Of a DNA stretch of 64,000 bases, positions 53,960-63,356 are shown piece after piece. Within the stretch, counting starts at the first letter, position 1. Each line of letters starts with the position of its first letter. The position numbers were made by a program, and so were the translations under genes. Location of the stretch: assembly GCA_016712525.1 (NCBI GenBank), contig JADJQX010000007.1, forward strand, positions 1 through 64,000, read 5' to 3'. This DNA comes from Myxococcales bacterium. Its GTDB lineage: Bacteria; Myxococcota_A; Polyangia; Polyangiales; Polyangiaceae. The notes under the pieces are model-generated. The model ran no database searches. It saw nothing but the letters and a program-made list of their open reading frames with translations, and was not told the origin of the DNA.

Positions 53960-56172
53960 CGGCCGCAGCATCGACTACGCCGTGGAGGATGTGCCAAGCA
54001 TGCGGGCACTGGCAGCGGGCACCGGAAGACACCGCGTGCTCCGTGTGTCAGTGGTCGCGCCTCGCGCTGGGCGCCCCCGGCAGAGATCTCGCCGAGCTTC
54101 GCGTGCTGGTCGACGCCGAGCTGCGCTCCGATCGCACGTGGCACATCACAGGGATCACCACACCGCGGGTCGGCGCCGCCATCAACCAGGCCATCGTTCT
54201 TCAGCGACTCAACGACGACGGCCTTCGATCTCTGCTGGGCGGGTCGGCGACGAGTGGGGCCTCGTTCCCGTCCGGGCGTTCCTGGGAGGTGTTTCGCGAG
54301 CTCGCCCGGTCGCTGCTCACCGACGAGTTGAACTCCCTCATCCGTCGAAGTTGGGAAGGCCTCCGGCAGCCTTCTGCAGCGCGGGTGCTCGTCTCGATTC
54401 GTGCGATGCTCCTCGACCCCGACATTGCGCTCGCCGAAGGGGAACCGGCGCCTGCCTGGTTGGAGGTGGTGCCGTTCGACGCGGCTGCGGCCTCGGCAGC
54501 AGCAAAGCTTCGCGACGGCGATGTCACGTTCGATGTGACACGAACGCAGGTGAGCTTCGCCCCCGGAGGAGACCGCATCGAGGTTGCGGTGCGGACTCCC
54601 CGCGAGATGCTCATCCACGAGTGCAAGGTGGTCTCAGGCGACAAGCCACTCCTCGTCGCTCCGCTCACTCGGGTCGTCCGTCGAGACGCACTCACCGCGT
54701 TGCCGCCGATCGTTCTCTCGGCCGAAGCCGTGCGCGGCTTCGCGGCGAATGGTGCCTCCGGCGGCGAGTTGCTGCTCTCCGTGCGCGGTACCGAGAAGAG
54801 GTTCGCCACGCGCATTCCTGTCGCGGCGCTGCCCGCCTTCTCAGCCGTCGCGGATATCTTCCTCGACCTCGGCTCGACGAACACGAAGTGGGCGCTTCGC
54901 CTCGAGGGGAAAGAGCCCGTCGAACACGATCAAGACACTGCGACGCTGACCGAGGTGTGGGGGATCGACGCGTATCGAAAAGCGGAGCTCCTCTCCGATT
55001 CTGCCGGGGACCGGTGGAGCGAGTGGGTTGCGCGCGCTCTGCCCGCGCTGCGGCACTGGGTCGGCCGCGAGCACAACGCGTACCTGCGCAACGTCCACCT
55101 CTCGCTTCCTTCCACCGAGCAGTTCGACGTCATCGCGCTGGGGAAGACCTTGCGGGACACGGCGCGCTCCGGAGATGGCGCCTCGCGTTCGCCGCAGGAT
55201 GCGCTGAGGAGGGCGACCACCGAAAACCTGGTGTCGCAGGGAGCGGTGGTCGTCGTGCCCGAGCATGAACTCGTCGCTGCACACTACCTCGGCGTTCTGC
55301 GTATCCTCCAGAAGGCCGCCCAGGCGTACGCGGGGCGGTTCAAGAGCCACGAAGCTCGGTGCGCTGATCAAGCCCAGCGCCAGCGGACCTGGGATTCCCG
55401 CCAGGCAGCCGTCAGCGACTACGAGTCTCGGTGGTTCGGGTACCGCTGGTTCAATGACCGCCCTGCAGGACCAAGCGGCTCAAGACCGTCCGTCGACACC
55501 AAGATCACGAATCCCGCTGAGTGGATGAACGATCTCGTCGAGCATCCCGAGCAGTTCGACCATGTCGTCTTGCTCGACGCAGGTGGACTCAGCCTCGATA
55601 TCTCGGTCCTCGAGAAGCACGAGCTCGTTCGCGCGCTGAGTCGCAGCGACACGGGGTGCGGTGGAGAAGCGATCTCGTCGCGAATCGGGCGGCACGAGAT
55701 CGGACCGCGTGGCACCAGATATAAGGCCCAGCTCGGACTTCGGTGGCTGCCCGCGCGAGACCTCAGCGATCCGGCGCAACGCGAGTACCGAGACGCCACG
55801 CGCGAACTCTATGGCCCGGTGCTGACGCGCGTCATTCGATCTCTCGGCGAGACGCGCTGGAAAAAATCCCGCCACTGCTGCGTGCTGCTCACAGGTGGCG
55901 GGTCGCGCAACCCTCATCTCGCCGAGTACATCAGCGAGCTCGCGTCGGACGCGGGGCTACGCGCCAACGTCGTGGACGCTCCGACCGTCCAAGACCTCAT
56001 TCGTCAAGCTCGCGAGTTCCCTGAGCCACTCCAAGAACTCGGCTCCGAGGAGGTTCGACGCTTCGAAGCCACGCAGGTCTGGTCCGAGCGCCGCGAGCGC
56101 CAGCCACTCGCGCGCTACGACAAGTTCGCCGTCGTCGGCGGGATGTGCGCGCTGGGAGGCAGGCGACTGTGA
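53956..56172 (+). CDS. Actin/Hsp70-like ATPase with N-terminal zinc ribbon
   Basis: A 738-residue protein starting at ATG 53956. Residues 10-33 form a zinc ribbon, WRMCQACGHWQRAPEDTACS followed by VCQW. The ASKHA-type nucleotide site shows the phosphate-1 motif IFLDLGSTNTKWALRL near 300, phosphate-2 VVLLDAGGLSLDISVLEK near 535 and adenosine motif VLLTGGGSRNPHLAEYI near 645. The rest of the fold (residues 70-290) is unfamiliar. Such ATPases can sense, bind or polymerise on a substrate. It is coupled to the membrane-protein gene by a four-base overlap. Confidence 0.75.
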   Translation: MTAAASTTPWRMCQACGHWQRAPEDTACSVCQWSRLALGAPGRDLAELRVLVDAELRSDRTWHITGITTPRVGAAINQAIVLQRLNDDGLRSLLGGSATSGASFPSGRSWEVFRELARSLLTDELNSLIRRSWEGLRQPSAARVLVSIRAMLLDPDIALAEGEPAPAWLEVVPFDAAAASAAAKLRDGDVTFDVTRTQVSFAPGGDRIEVAVRTPREMLIHECKVVSGDKPLLVAPLTRVVRRDALTALPPIVLSAEAVRGFAANGASGGELLLSVRGTEKRFATRIPVAALPAFSAVADIFLDLGSTNTKWALRLEGKEPVEHDQDTATLTEVWGIDAYRKAELLSDSAGDRWSEWVARALPALRHWVGREHNAYLRNVHLSLPSTEQFDVIALGKTLRDTARSGDGASRSPQDALRRATTENLVSQGAVVVVPEHELVAAHYLGVLRILQKAAQAYAGRFKSHEARCADQAQRQRTWDSRQAAVSDYESRWFGYRWFNDRPAGPSGSRPSVDTKITNPAEWMNDLVEHPEQFDHVVLLDAGGLSLDISVLEKHELVRALSRSDTGCGGEAISSRIGRHEIGPRGTRYKAQLGLRWLPARDLSDPAQREYRDATRELYGPVLTRVIRSLGETRWKKSRHCCVLLTGGGSRNPHLAEYISELASDAGLRANVVDAPTVQDLIRQAREFPEPLQELGSEEVRRFEATQVWSERRERQPLARYDKFAVVGGMCALGGRRL

Positions 56173-57464
56173 CGAAGCCGAGCTGCGATCAGCTCCTCGA
56201 CGAGGCCGTCCGCTGGCTCGCCAGCAGGATCGATAGCGCTCGCGAACGCGCACGAGATGCCGCGCACTCACCGCCCCCCCCGCAGCGAGAGAAGGGGCTG
56301 ATCAGAAAGGTCGCCGGGACGCTGCTTGGCTCTTCTCCACACGAAGAGCGAGCTCGCCCACCGAGGATCGATCAATGGGCGGCGAGAGATGAGGGGAAGC
56401 GGAGGTTGAAGTCTGGAGCTGCGGCCCCAGGCGATGCGGACGCCGTCGCGGACCTCGCCGCAGAGATCTGCCTCAGATGGAGACACCCGAAGTCCGCGCC
56501 GCTGGCGCGCGCGTGGCTCGCCGAATCGAAGCTCGATGTGGAGACGCTGATGGACATGGACGGTCGAACTCTGGCGCTCATCGTCGGTGTCGCGGCAGCC
56601 GCTGCTGTGCTTGCGTTGGTGATCGTCGTGCGGCGCGGCCGCAACATCTCCATCGCTCGCCACGAACTCGCCCCTTCGCCCGACTTTCGCGCGCTGGTGA
56701 TCCTCGCCGAGGGGGAAGGCGAAGCGGCCGCGATCGCGACCCGCATCAAGTCGGAGGTCGCAGAGCCGTGGTCCTGGCGGCTGACGGACGGCCTGCGTGG
56801 GCTCTCGGCGGCAGCCAAGCGCAGCCTGCTCCGCGCGCTCGCAGAGCGCGACCTCTGCGAGGTGTCGGCCTTCGCGCCCAAGGCAGGCGAAGACTTCGAT
56901 GCGAGCCGGATGTCTCCCGCGGTCGCCCTCAACACGGACGACCTCTGGGTCGTGGCGAGCAACACGCCGGACGACCGACGAGGATACCGCATCGCCGATC
57001 GCGTCGAGGTTCTTGCTGAAGTCGAGGCCTGCACCGCTGACTGGTGGGTCCTTTCACGCACAGGCTGCGCGGTCGGCGAAGCGATCATCGAGCGGGCCGA
57101 CAATCTCATCGCTGGAGGTCTTTCCAAGGCGGCGTCATGGCGGGCGCCGTGGGGGTTCACCTTTCCTGAGGACCTCCGTGGGCTGCCCGAGACAGTCCTG
57201 GATGGGTGGCGGCAGCGGCTGATCTCCGAGCTCAACCCCCGCTATCGCGATCGCCCGGAGCGGCAGCTCGTACTCGTGGGAAGCCCGGGCGAGCCATTCG
57301 AGTCTTCGATGGAGACCGAAGACGGACGCAGCCCGGTCGGGGATGCGGTCGTCTCCGAGGTGGTTCTGCGTGACGGAGTTCCGCAGTACGGCCTCGCATG
57401 CCCTGGGGGCAGTCCGCTTCTGGTCGCGGTTGTGCGCACCAAGCCTGCGAGGAGTGGCGCATGA
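56169..57464 (+). CDS. Membrane protein linking ATPase and HerA genes
   Basis: A 431-residue protein from GTG 56169 (MTKPSCDQLLDEAVRWL). One transmembrane helix, ALIVGVAAAAAVLALVIVVR, near 134-158 separates an N-terminal basic region from a C-terminal domain of about 270 residues (LGSLRALAERDLCEVSAFAP-type helices, ETEDGRSPVGDAVVSEVVL). No family recognised. It may anchor the ATPase complex at the membrane. Overlaps both neighbours. Confidence 0.6.
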   Translation: MTKPSCDQLLDEAVRWLASRIDSARERARDAAHSPPPPQREKGLIRKVAGTLLGSSPHEERARPPRIDQWAARDEGKRRLKSGAAAPGDADAVADLAAEICLRWRHPKSAPLARAWLAESKLDVETLMDMDGRTLALIVGVAAAAAVLALVIVVRRGRNISIARHELAPSPDFRALVILAEGEGEAAAIATRIKSEVAEPWSWRLTDGLRGLSAAAKRSLLRALAERDLCEVSAFAPKAGEDFDASRMSPAVALNTDDLWVVASNTPDDRRGYRIADRVEVLAEVEACTADWWVLSRTGCAVGEAIIERADNLIAGGLSKAASWRAPWGFTFPEDLRGLPETVLDGWRQRLISELNPRYRDRPERQLVLVGSPGEPFESSMETEDGRSPVGDAVVSEVVLRDGVPQYGLACPGGSPLLVAVVRTKPARSGA

Positions 57465-60400
57465 CGAACCGAAAGCCGAAGGGCAGAAGGACCGTCGATC
57501 TCGATGACGCATCGGCGGTCGAACTCGAGTTGATTCTCGGCCTCGGCTCGGAAGACGCAGAGCTGGTTCTCGCCCCGGAGACGCGCAGCCTGGATCTGCA
57601 CCCCTGGCTGCTCGACTGCGTCGCGGTCCAAGTGAACTGCCTTGGACACCAGGACGAGTTCCCGCGCGCGTGGGACTGGGAAAACGTCCTGACGCTCCTC
57701 GAGCCTGGGGAGGAGCTGCTCTACGTACTCGACCACGTCCGCGGCGACGGCAACCAGACAGGGCGCGCATTCACGCTCTGGCTCGCGGTTCGCTTTCCAC
57801 AACGTCAGGCGCTCTCGGCTGGCGATCTCGACCGCCGTCGGAAGCGCGCGAGGATGATCGTCTCGCAGTTCCAACGACAAGCATTCCCGGGTTCCGACGT
57901 GCGCTGGGTGGATCCCAGCGAGCTCCAGACGTTGCTCGGTTTCTCGACGGGTGGAGAGCAGCGATGCGTGTGTGTCAGCGGACTCCCGTCACCACGTGAC
58001 CTCGAAGACGATCGACGCGAGATCGAGCGCGCCAATGCCACGCGCAACTACCAGTCGCTCAACGATGTCGCGGAGTCGCTTGTCGACCTCAGGTGCGACT
58101 ACCGTATCGCGTTCGTCATTGAGCGCGTCGACGCCGACTCGCTGAAGGTGCGACTTGGTCAGGCCACGCAGCTACGCGACGCGATCCATCCCCACGTACG
58201 CGGAACCGTTCAGGCCGGAGGCAGCAGGGGGACGAACGCCTCGACGTCGAGGTCCGAGGCGGACGGGACCAGCCGAACGAAGCAGACGACGGATAGCAGC
58301 GGCAGCAACGCTTCTGAGCAGAACGAGGACGGCTGGGCAAAGCGCGCATGGGACGGCGTGAAGAACGTCTTCCACCCCATTCGTCGGCACAGCACAGGAC
58401 CTCGCACCGAAGGTCGAACGTGGACGCGCAGCACCGGCGAGACGGATGGCGAGTCTAAGACGGTCACTGTTGGCACATCTTCTGGGACCTCCGAGGACAC
58501 CAACTGGAGCGAGAGCCAGGAGCGCCTGCGGTCGATGCTTGAACTCGCCGATCGCTCCCTCGAGCGTACCGTCGCGGCGCTCCATGAGGCCCACGGCACG
58601 GGCGGCTATCGCTGGTCCGCGTTCATACTTGCCGATGGAAAGAACGCAGACCTGATCAGCGGCGCGCTCGTCGGTGTTCTCGCCGGTTCGCGTACGAAGG
58701 ACTACCCGTTCAACCGCTTCGCCGTGCAAGGCGCAGGTGCCGAGCTGCTTCTTGGGAATGAGTCGCTGCTCGACCTCGTCGAGGAGGCGGCTCCAATCCT
58801 GCCGCTCTCGCGCGCCTGTGAAGCCTTGCTGCTGCCAGAGGCGGAGCTCCCCGGTGTGCGGCTTCGTCGAAATGTGTTCCTCGGCAGAACGTTTAGCCCG
58901 CCGGAGGACGGGCAGCCGCGGGTGGGCCTGGGCCCCGATGCCTTCTCTGCCCTCACCGGCGACGAGCATCCCGAGTTCATCGAGATCCCTCGACGGGACC
59001 TGTTCCGTCACATCCTCGTGGCCGGCACGACGGGTTCTGGCAAGACGACGCGGGTTGTCGAGATCCTCAACAACCTCGAGGACGATCACCTCAGCGTGAT
59101 CGTCTTCGAGACGGCAAAGCGGACCTACCGAAAGCGACTCCAGCGGGCCGGCCGCCCTGCACCACTCGTGTACTCGCTCGGGAGCAGTCGTGACGTTCCT
59201 GGGGACCGGTACCGACCGCTTCGGCTGAACCCGTTCTTCTTTGAAGTCGGCACGTCGCTGAAGCGACACATCGCCGTGCTCTCGGACGCGCTCGCGGAGT
59301 TGATGCCCACGGAGGCGATGATCGCGCCGCTCATGAGGAAGGCGGTCGAGGCCTCCTACGTCGAACGTGGCTGGGACATCGAGAGAGGTCTTCCGACTGG
59401 AGACCGGTCCCCCTCGTGGCCCTCGGTCTTGGACTTCGCCGCCCATGTCCGGCAGGTGGCGCAGACGTTGAACTACGGGCCGGAGGTGATGGCGAACTAC
59501 CGAGGCGCCCTCGAGAGCCGGGCGGCGCTTTTCGTGGACGCAACTTTCCAGGACATCTTCGCTCACGGCGGCAACGTTCCCGTCGACGAGCTCTTCCCAG
59601 TCGGACACGACGCTATCGTCGAGGTGGAGGATCTTCCGCCGAGCGAAGTCGACATCCGCGCCTTCGTGATGACGCTCCTGCTGAGTCGACTGCGAGCTGT
59701 GCAAGCCGCTCGTGGCTCCCAGCCCCTGGCCTCGGAGTCGAGCCCCCGACTGCTCGATGCGCCGGCCACCTCTTCCGAACCGGATGGTGAGCACGCCACA
59801 ACGCTGCGGCGGGCGGTCGATGAGCACCTCCGTTCGATCGGCCGGTACGCGAAGGCCGATCGCAAGCGGTTGTTCAAGAGCGGCGACGTCTCGGTGAACG
59901 GGGGCGTCGCCACCGATGGTGACCGCCGCCTGTCGCAACGCGACCGGGTCGTCGTTGGCGGCGTGCAGATCTGGCCGAGGAGCGATGGGCTCGAGCCGTC
60001 TTCCGCGATCGGACAGCCGTTGCCGTCCGAGGCCACGACTCGAGAACACGCGCTGCAAGTCGCGGCCGGCCCACGTCGCTGGCTCGTCGTCGTCGAAGAA
60101 GCGCACAACGTTCTCGATCGGTCCTTCGAGGTCCGACGCCCCGCCGACGAGAGCAACGCCGGACGCACCCTTCTTCGGTGCATCGACCGGCTGCTCCAGG
60201 AAGGGCGTGAGATGGAGCTGGGCGTGATGGTCATCGACCAGTCGCCGGCGAGCCTCGCGCGCAGCGTCATCTCGAACACCGGCACCAAGATCGTCATGCG
60301 CCTGGAGGACGGCGCCGAGATGGAGGAGATTGGGAGAGCGCTCGGGCTCGAGGAAGACGCTTGGAAGAAGCTCGGGTACCTCCAGGAGGGCGAGGCGATC

Positions 60401-61321
60401 ATCAAGGCGTCGTTCATGGATGCCCCTGTAAAGACCGCACGCTTCAACAACACGACGTCGGGACCCAGTGAACACGAGCGGACGAAAGCAGGCACGGTGC
60501 CCCGCTATGCGGAGCTGGGCGACCTTTGGAGCGGCGTGCTCACCAGCGCGCGCAGGCCGGACGAGGCCTGGCTGAAGGACATGCTCGCTGCCGCCGACGG
60601 CAGGGTGAACCTTGCTGCCTTCGTCGGGGTGAAGGGGCTCCTGGAGCAGCACCGTAACGACGCTGAGATCCTCGCCAAGACCCGAGAGCTGCGAACGGTG
60701 CTCGCCGCGGATGAGCCTGGCGGAAGCCACCTGTTCGATGCCGCACGGGAGACGTTCAAGCGGAGCGTCGTCGTGGCGAACTACCGGCCGCTCCTCGACG
60801 TCGCGCGCCTCATGTTCCGCGCTCTCGTGAAGCCTGCAGCAGCCGACACGGCGATCCGTGTGACGGGAGTCGGCATTCAACGCGCGGCGGACCTGATGGC
60901 GCTCGCCGGCCTCGGCAGCCCCGAGAAATGGCGTGCGCTCCTCCTGGGCCTATCGGGCCGGCCCGGGCTTCGGTGGCAAGATGCGTGCGGGAGGTTCGCG
61001 GGCTACTGCAACGAGGTGGGTCGGTCGGACGCGACGACGCCGGTTCGGGTGCTTCTCCTGTCTGCGGAGACCGCGCACAGCACGATGGCGAACGGGCACC
61101 ATGCAGACCCCGTCGAGTTGGTGCTTCACGCCCAGGCCTTGCTCCAGCCGTTGATCGAGCTCGGCCCGCAGACAGAGGAGCCGGCCGTCACCCAGCGGTG
61201 GCAGGTCCTCGCCGATCACACCGCGCGGGAATTGGCGCTCGACATGGCGTCGCGTCATGGGGACGGAGTCCGAGCGGCTGTTGCGGTACTCTTGGACGTG
61301 GAGGCCACCAGCGATGCCTGA
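57461..61321 (+). CDS. Giant HerA-like ATPase with an S4-like insertion
   Basis: A 1286-residue protein. The N-terminal 240 residues are unfamiliar; about 250-350 is Ser/Thr-rich low complexity. A HerA/FtsK-type core has Walker A VAGTTGSGKTTRVVEI near 520, then NRFAVQGAGAELLLGNESLL-like strands before it and IVFETAKRTYRKRLQRAG after. At about 780-833, between the core strands, LRSIGRYAKADRKRLFKSGD, VSVNGGVATDGDRRLSQRDR and VVVGGVQI form a clear S4-like RNA-binding fold. Walker B VVVEEAHNVLDRSFEV near 873 and GVMVIDQSPASLARSVISNT follow, then a helical C-terminal 270 residues. HerA motors pump or open DNA or RNA; the S4 insertion suggests RNA recognition. Overlaps both neighbours. Confidence 0.8.
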   Translation: MTNRKPKGRRTVDLDDASAVELELILGLGSEDAELVLAPETRSLDLHPWLLDCVAVQVNCLGHQDEFPRAWDWENVLTLLEPGEELLYVLDHVRGDGNQTGRAFTLWLAVRFPQRQALSAGDLDRRRKRARMIVSQFQRQAFPGSDVRWVDPSELQTLLGFSTGGEQRCVCVSGLPSPRDLEDDRREIERANATRNYQSLNDVAESLVDLRCDYRIAFVIERVDADSLKVRLGQATQLRDAIHPHVRGTVQAGGSRGTNASTSRSEADGTSRTKQTTDSSGSNASEQNEDGWAKRAWDGVKNVFHPIRRHSTGPRTEGRTWTRSTGETDGESKTVTVGTSSGTSEDTNWSESQERLRSMLELADRSLERTVAALHEAHGTGGYRWSAFILADGKNADLISGALVGVLAGSRTKDYPFNRFAVQGAGAELLLGNESLLDLVEEAAPILPLSRACEALLLPEAELPGVRLRRNVFLGRTFSPPEDGQPRVGLGPDAFSALTGDEHPEFIEIPRRDLFRHILVAGTTGSGKTTRVVEILNNLEDDHLSVIVFETAKRTYRKRLQRAGRPAPLVYSLGSSRDVPGDRYRPLRLNPFFFEVGTSLKRHIAVLSDALAELMPTEAMIAPLMRKAVEASYVERGWDIERGLPTGDRSPSWPSVLDFAAHVRQVAQTLNYGPEVMANYRGALESRAALFVDATFQDIFAHGGNVPVDELFPVGHDAIVEVEDLPPSEVDIRAFVMTLLLSRLRAVQAARGSQPLASESSPRLLDAPATSSEPDGEHATTLRRAVDEHLRSIGRYAKADRKRLFKSGDVSVNGGVATDGDRRLSQRDRVVVGGVQIWPRSDGLEPSSAIGQPLPSEATTREHALQVAAGPRRWLVVVEEAHNVLDRSFEVRRPADESNAGRTLLRCIDRLLQEGREMELGVMVIDQSPASLARSVISNTGTKIVMRLEDGAEMEEIGRALGLEEDAWKKLGYLQEGEAIIKASFMDAPVKTARFNNTTSGPSEHERTKAGTVPRYAELGDLWSGVLTSARRPDEAWLKDMLAAADGRVNLAAFVGVKGLLEQHRNDAEILAKTRELRTVLAADEPGGSHLFDAARETFKRSVVVANYRPLLDVARLMFRALVKPAAADTAIRVTGVGIQRAADLMALAGLGSPEKWRALLLGLSGRPGLRWQDACGRFAGYCNEVGRSDATTPVRVLLLSAETAHSTMANGHHADPVELVLHAQALLQPLIELGPQTEEPAVTQRWQVLADHTARELALDMASRHGDGVRAAVAVLLDVEATSDA

Positions 61322-62330
61322 ACCGATCACGATGGCGACCGTGGCGGCGGTGACGGAAGCCGGAGTCGCCGCCGGTGAGGGGGTTGCAGCCACGTCCACC
61401 GCGTTGAGCGCAGCGGAGGTCGGCGGCCAACTTGCGGCGGTGGAGAGCGTCGGCCTGGGCGCGGCCGGGGCGTCCACCGAAGCGTTCGTCGGGTCGCTTG
61501 AGCTTGATGCAGCGGGGCTCGGAGAGGTGGTGCTGAGCCGCGCCGAGACTTCGGGGGCAGCGCTCTCCGAGGCGCTGCGCAAGGCGGGTACGGAGCTGCC
61601 GCAGATCGCGAAGCCGTCGATTGACGCTGGGGGCGGGACGGCAGCCTTCGACGCTGCTCGTTGGTCCGACTGGAGCCCTCAGGCCGGCGAGCGCGTAACC
61701 CCGCCGAGCATCGCAGAGAGGTTCCGTCCGCTCCGCGATCCGTCCAACCTCGAGTCCTACGCGCGCAACCTCGAGCAGCGGGACGCCGGCTTCGCGAAGG
61801 AGCTGGCCCGCCGCCACGAGCAACTCCAGGCGGCCAAGTCGCCGGCCGAGCTCGATGCCGCGCTCCAGCAGTTGCGCAAGACCACCGCCGGGAAGCTGGG
61901 CGAGTCGATCGCCACCGACGGACTGAAGCCCTACTTCAACGGGCTGGAGCTGCAGCGGCGCGTTGAAACGGCGAACGGCATGACGTTCATCGACGGTCGC
62001 TTCACCGAGGCGCGTTGCCCGATCATCTTCGGGCGGGGGCACAGTGTCGCAGAAGGAGGCACGCTCTCAGTCGAGGTCAAGACCGGCCAACCGGTGTACC
62101 TCGAGCGCGAGGTGAGCCACATCGCTGGTCGCCAGGTGCAGGGGCACCTAGCGGCGGGAGACAAGTCGCTGGTGCTGGTCTCGCGGGATGTGTACGCGAT
62201 GACCGGCGAGCGCGCTGCGCGAGACACTGTGGCCGAAGCCGGCTCGCGCGTGATGGCGCTGCTCCCCGAGAAGCGGACGATGGATGAGGCTCTCCTGCGA
62301 CTCGTGCGAGACAGGGTGGAGAGGGCATGA
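61314..62330 (+). CDS. PD-(D/E)XK-like nuclease, probable effector
   Basis: A 338-residue protein, ATG at 61314 overlapping the HerA stop. The N-terminal 90 residues are Ala/Val/Gly-rich and hydrophobic, as in toxin or membrane-active heads. Residues 193-300 carry a restriction-like nuclease core: TAGKLGESIATDGLKPYF, GMTFIDGRF (Asp 227), LSVEVKTGQ (Glu 254, Lys 256) and GRQVQGHLAAGDKSLVLVSR. The ExK motif is intact. It is likely the effector of the HerA system; a separate immunity protein may be the small gene that follows. Confidence 0.7.
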   Translation: MPEPITMATVAAVTEAGVAAGEGVAATSTALSAAEVGGQLAAVESVGLGAAGASTEAFVGSLELDAAGLGEVVLSRAETSGAALSEALRKAGTELPQIAKPSIDAGGGTAAFDAARWSDWSPQAGERVTPPSIAERFRPLRDPSNLESYARNLEQRDAGFAKELARRHEQLQAAKSPAELDAALQQLRKTTAGKLGESIATDGLKPYFNGLELQRRVETANGMTFIDGRFTEARCPIIFGRGHSVAEGGTLSVEVKTGQPVYLEREVSHIAGRQVQGHLAAGDKSLVLVSRDVYAMTGERAARDTVAEAGSRVMALLPEKRTMDEALLRLVRDRVERA

Positions 62331-62704
62331 CCATGAAGTGCATCTACGCGATCCCGCCCGACGCTTCCGAGGCGGCGAAGAAGCTTGCCAAGCGGTACAC
62401 GCAAGCGCTCTCCAAGCTCTCCGACGACGTCATCGCGCTGGGCGACGACCTGCGCGCGTTCGCCGAGATGCACGGCGCTGCGGTCCTCAAGCTAGACGAC
62501 GACGACTGGGCCAGCGCCACCGAGGGGCTTACTCAGCCCGGTGACCGCGACCTGGCGGGCGAGCTGTTCTGGTCGCCGGCGGATGCTCAGCGCTTCCAGC
62601 ACGCGCTCGATGGGAGTGCTGACCTCGCAGCGAGGCGCACCGTGTCTGCGTGGCTTGGCACCCAGGCGGGCCGTGAGCGTTCCGTCCTTCTCGTGGCCAC
62701 ATGA
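62327..62704 (+). CDS. Small protein following the nuclease
   Basis: A 125-residue protein, ATG at 62327 overlapping the nuclease stop, MTMKCIYAIPPDASEAAKKL. Helical, with ALSKLSDDVIALGDDLRAFA and WASATEGLTQPGDRDLAGEL. No family recognised. Its tight coupling to the nuclease suggests an immunity or partner protein. Confidence 0.5.
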   Translation: MTMKCIYAIPPDASEAAKKLAKRYTQALSKLSDDVIALGDDLRAFAEMHGAAVLKLDDDDWASATEGLTQPGDRDLAGELFWSPADAQRFQHALDGSADLAARRTVSAWLGTQAGRERSVLLVAT

Positions 62705-62741
62705 GCGCGCGCCGAGAGTTGCGTGCTCTGGAGCGCCGAGG

Positions 62742-63356
62742 ATGAAGCTCGGCGTCTACACCGGCTCGCTTGTCGACCCAGCCATCGGCGCGCACGCCGT
62801 CGTCAACGCATCCAACCCAAGCGTCGCCCTCGGAAGCGGCGTCTCGGGTGCGCTTCGCGAGGCCTGCGGCGGTACCGCCTTCCAGCAGGAGCTTCGCGAG
62901 CGGCTCGAGGAGAACTTCGACGCGGAGCTCGAGCCGGACGACTGCCTCGTCACTTCAGCGGGCACCAGCACCGCCTTCCGCTGGGTGCTGCACGTGCCGG
63001 CGGTCGACTACCGGAGGCGAGACCCGGAGACCGGAGGCCCCTCGGGTCCGCGCCGCGTTCGTGCGTGCGTGCGTGCGTTCCTCGATGCTGCCGCATCGCT
63101 CGCCAAGGAGAACAACCTCACGGGGCAGTTCATCTTGGCGACGCCGCTCCTCGGGGCTGGCGCCGGTGGCCTGGGACCGGTCGCATCGGTGGACGCGATG
63201 ATGGGCGCGGTCCACGAGCACCTGCGCGCGTCGCCGCCCGAGCAGCGCGATGGGCTCGCGAAGCTCGTCTTTGTCGTCCTCCGGCCGGAGGACGCGCGCA
63301 TCGTCGAGGGGGGCGCCGCCAAGCACGGCTTCCCCCTCGAGCGGGAAGCAATGTGA
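62742..63356 (+). CDS. Macro-domain protein
   Basis: A 204-residue protein, ATG at 62742 after GAGG, MKLGVYTGSLVDPAIGAHAV. The macro-domain signatures are VVNASNPSVALGSGVSGALR, where the Asn lies in the ADP-ribose pocket, and LGAGAGGLGPVASVDAMMGA near the end. Macro domains bind or remove ADP-ribose or related nucleotides and may provide signal removal or a sensor for this operon. The gap to the small gene is 37 bases. Confidence 0.75.
   Translation: MKLGVYTGSLVDPAIGAHAVVNASNPSVALGSGVSGALREACGGTAFQQELRERLEENFDAELEPDDCLVTSAGTSTAFRWVLHVPAVDYRRRDPETGGPSGPRRVRACVRAFLDAAASLAKENNLTGQFILATPLLGAGAGGLGPVASVDAMMGAVHEHLRASPPEQRDGLAKLVFVVLRPEDARIVEGGAAKHGFPLEREAM

Noticed and set aside
58172..60880. Minus-strand 902-residue frame over the HerA-like gene
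   Set aside because: A shadow: the plus strand has Walker motifs and coupled starts.
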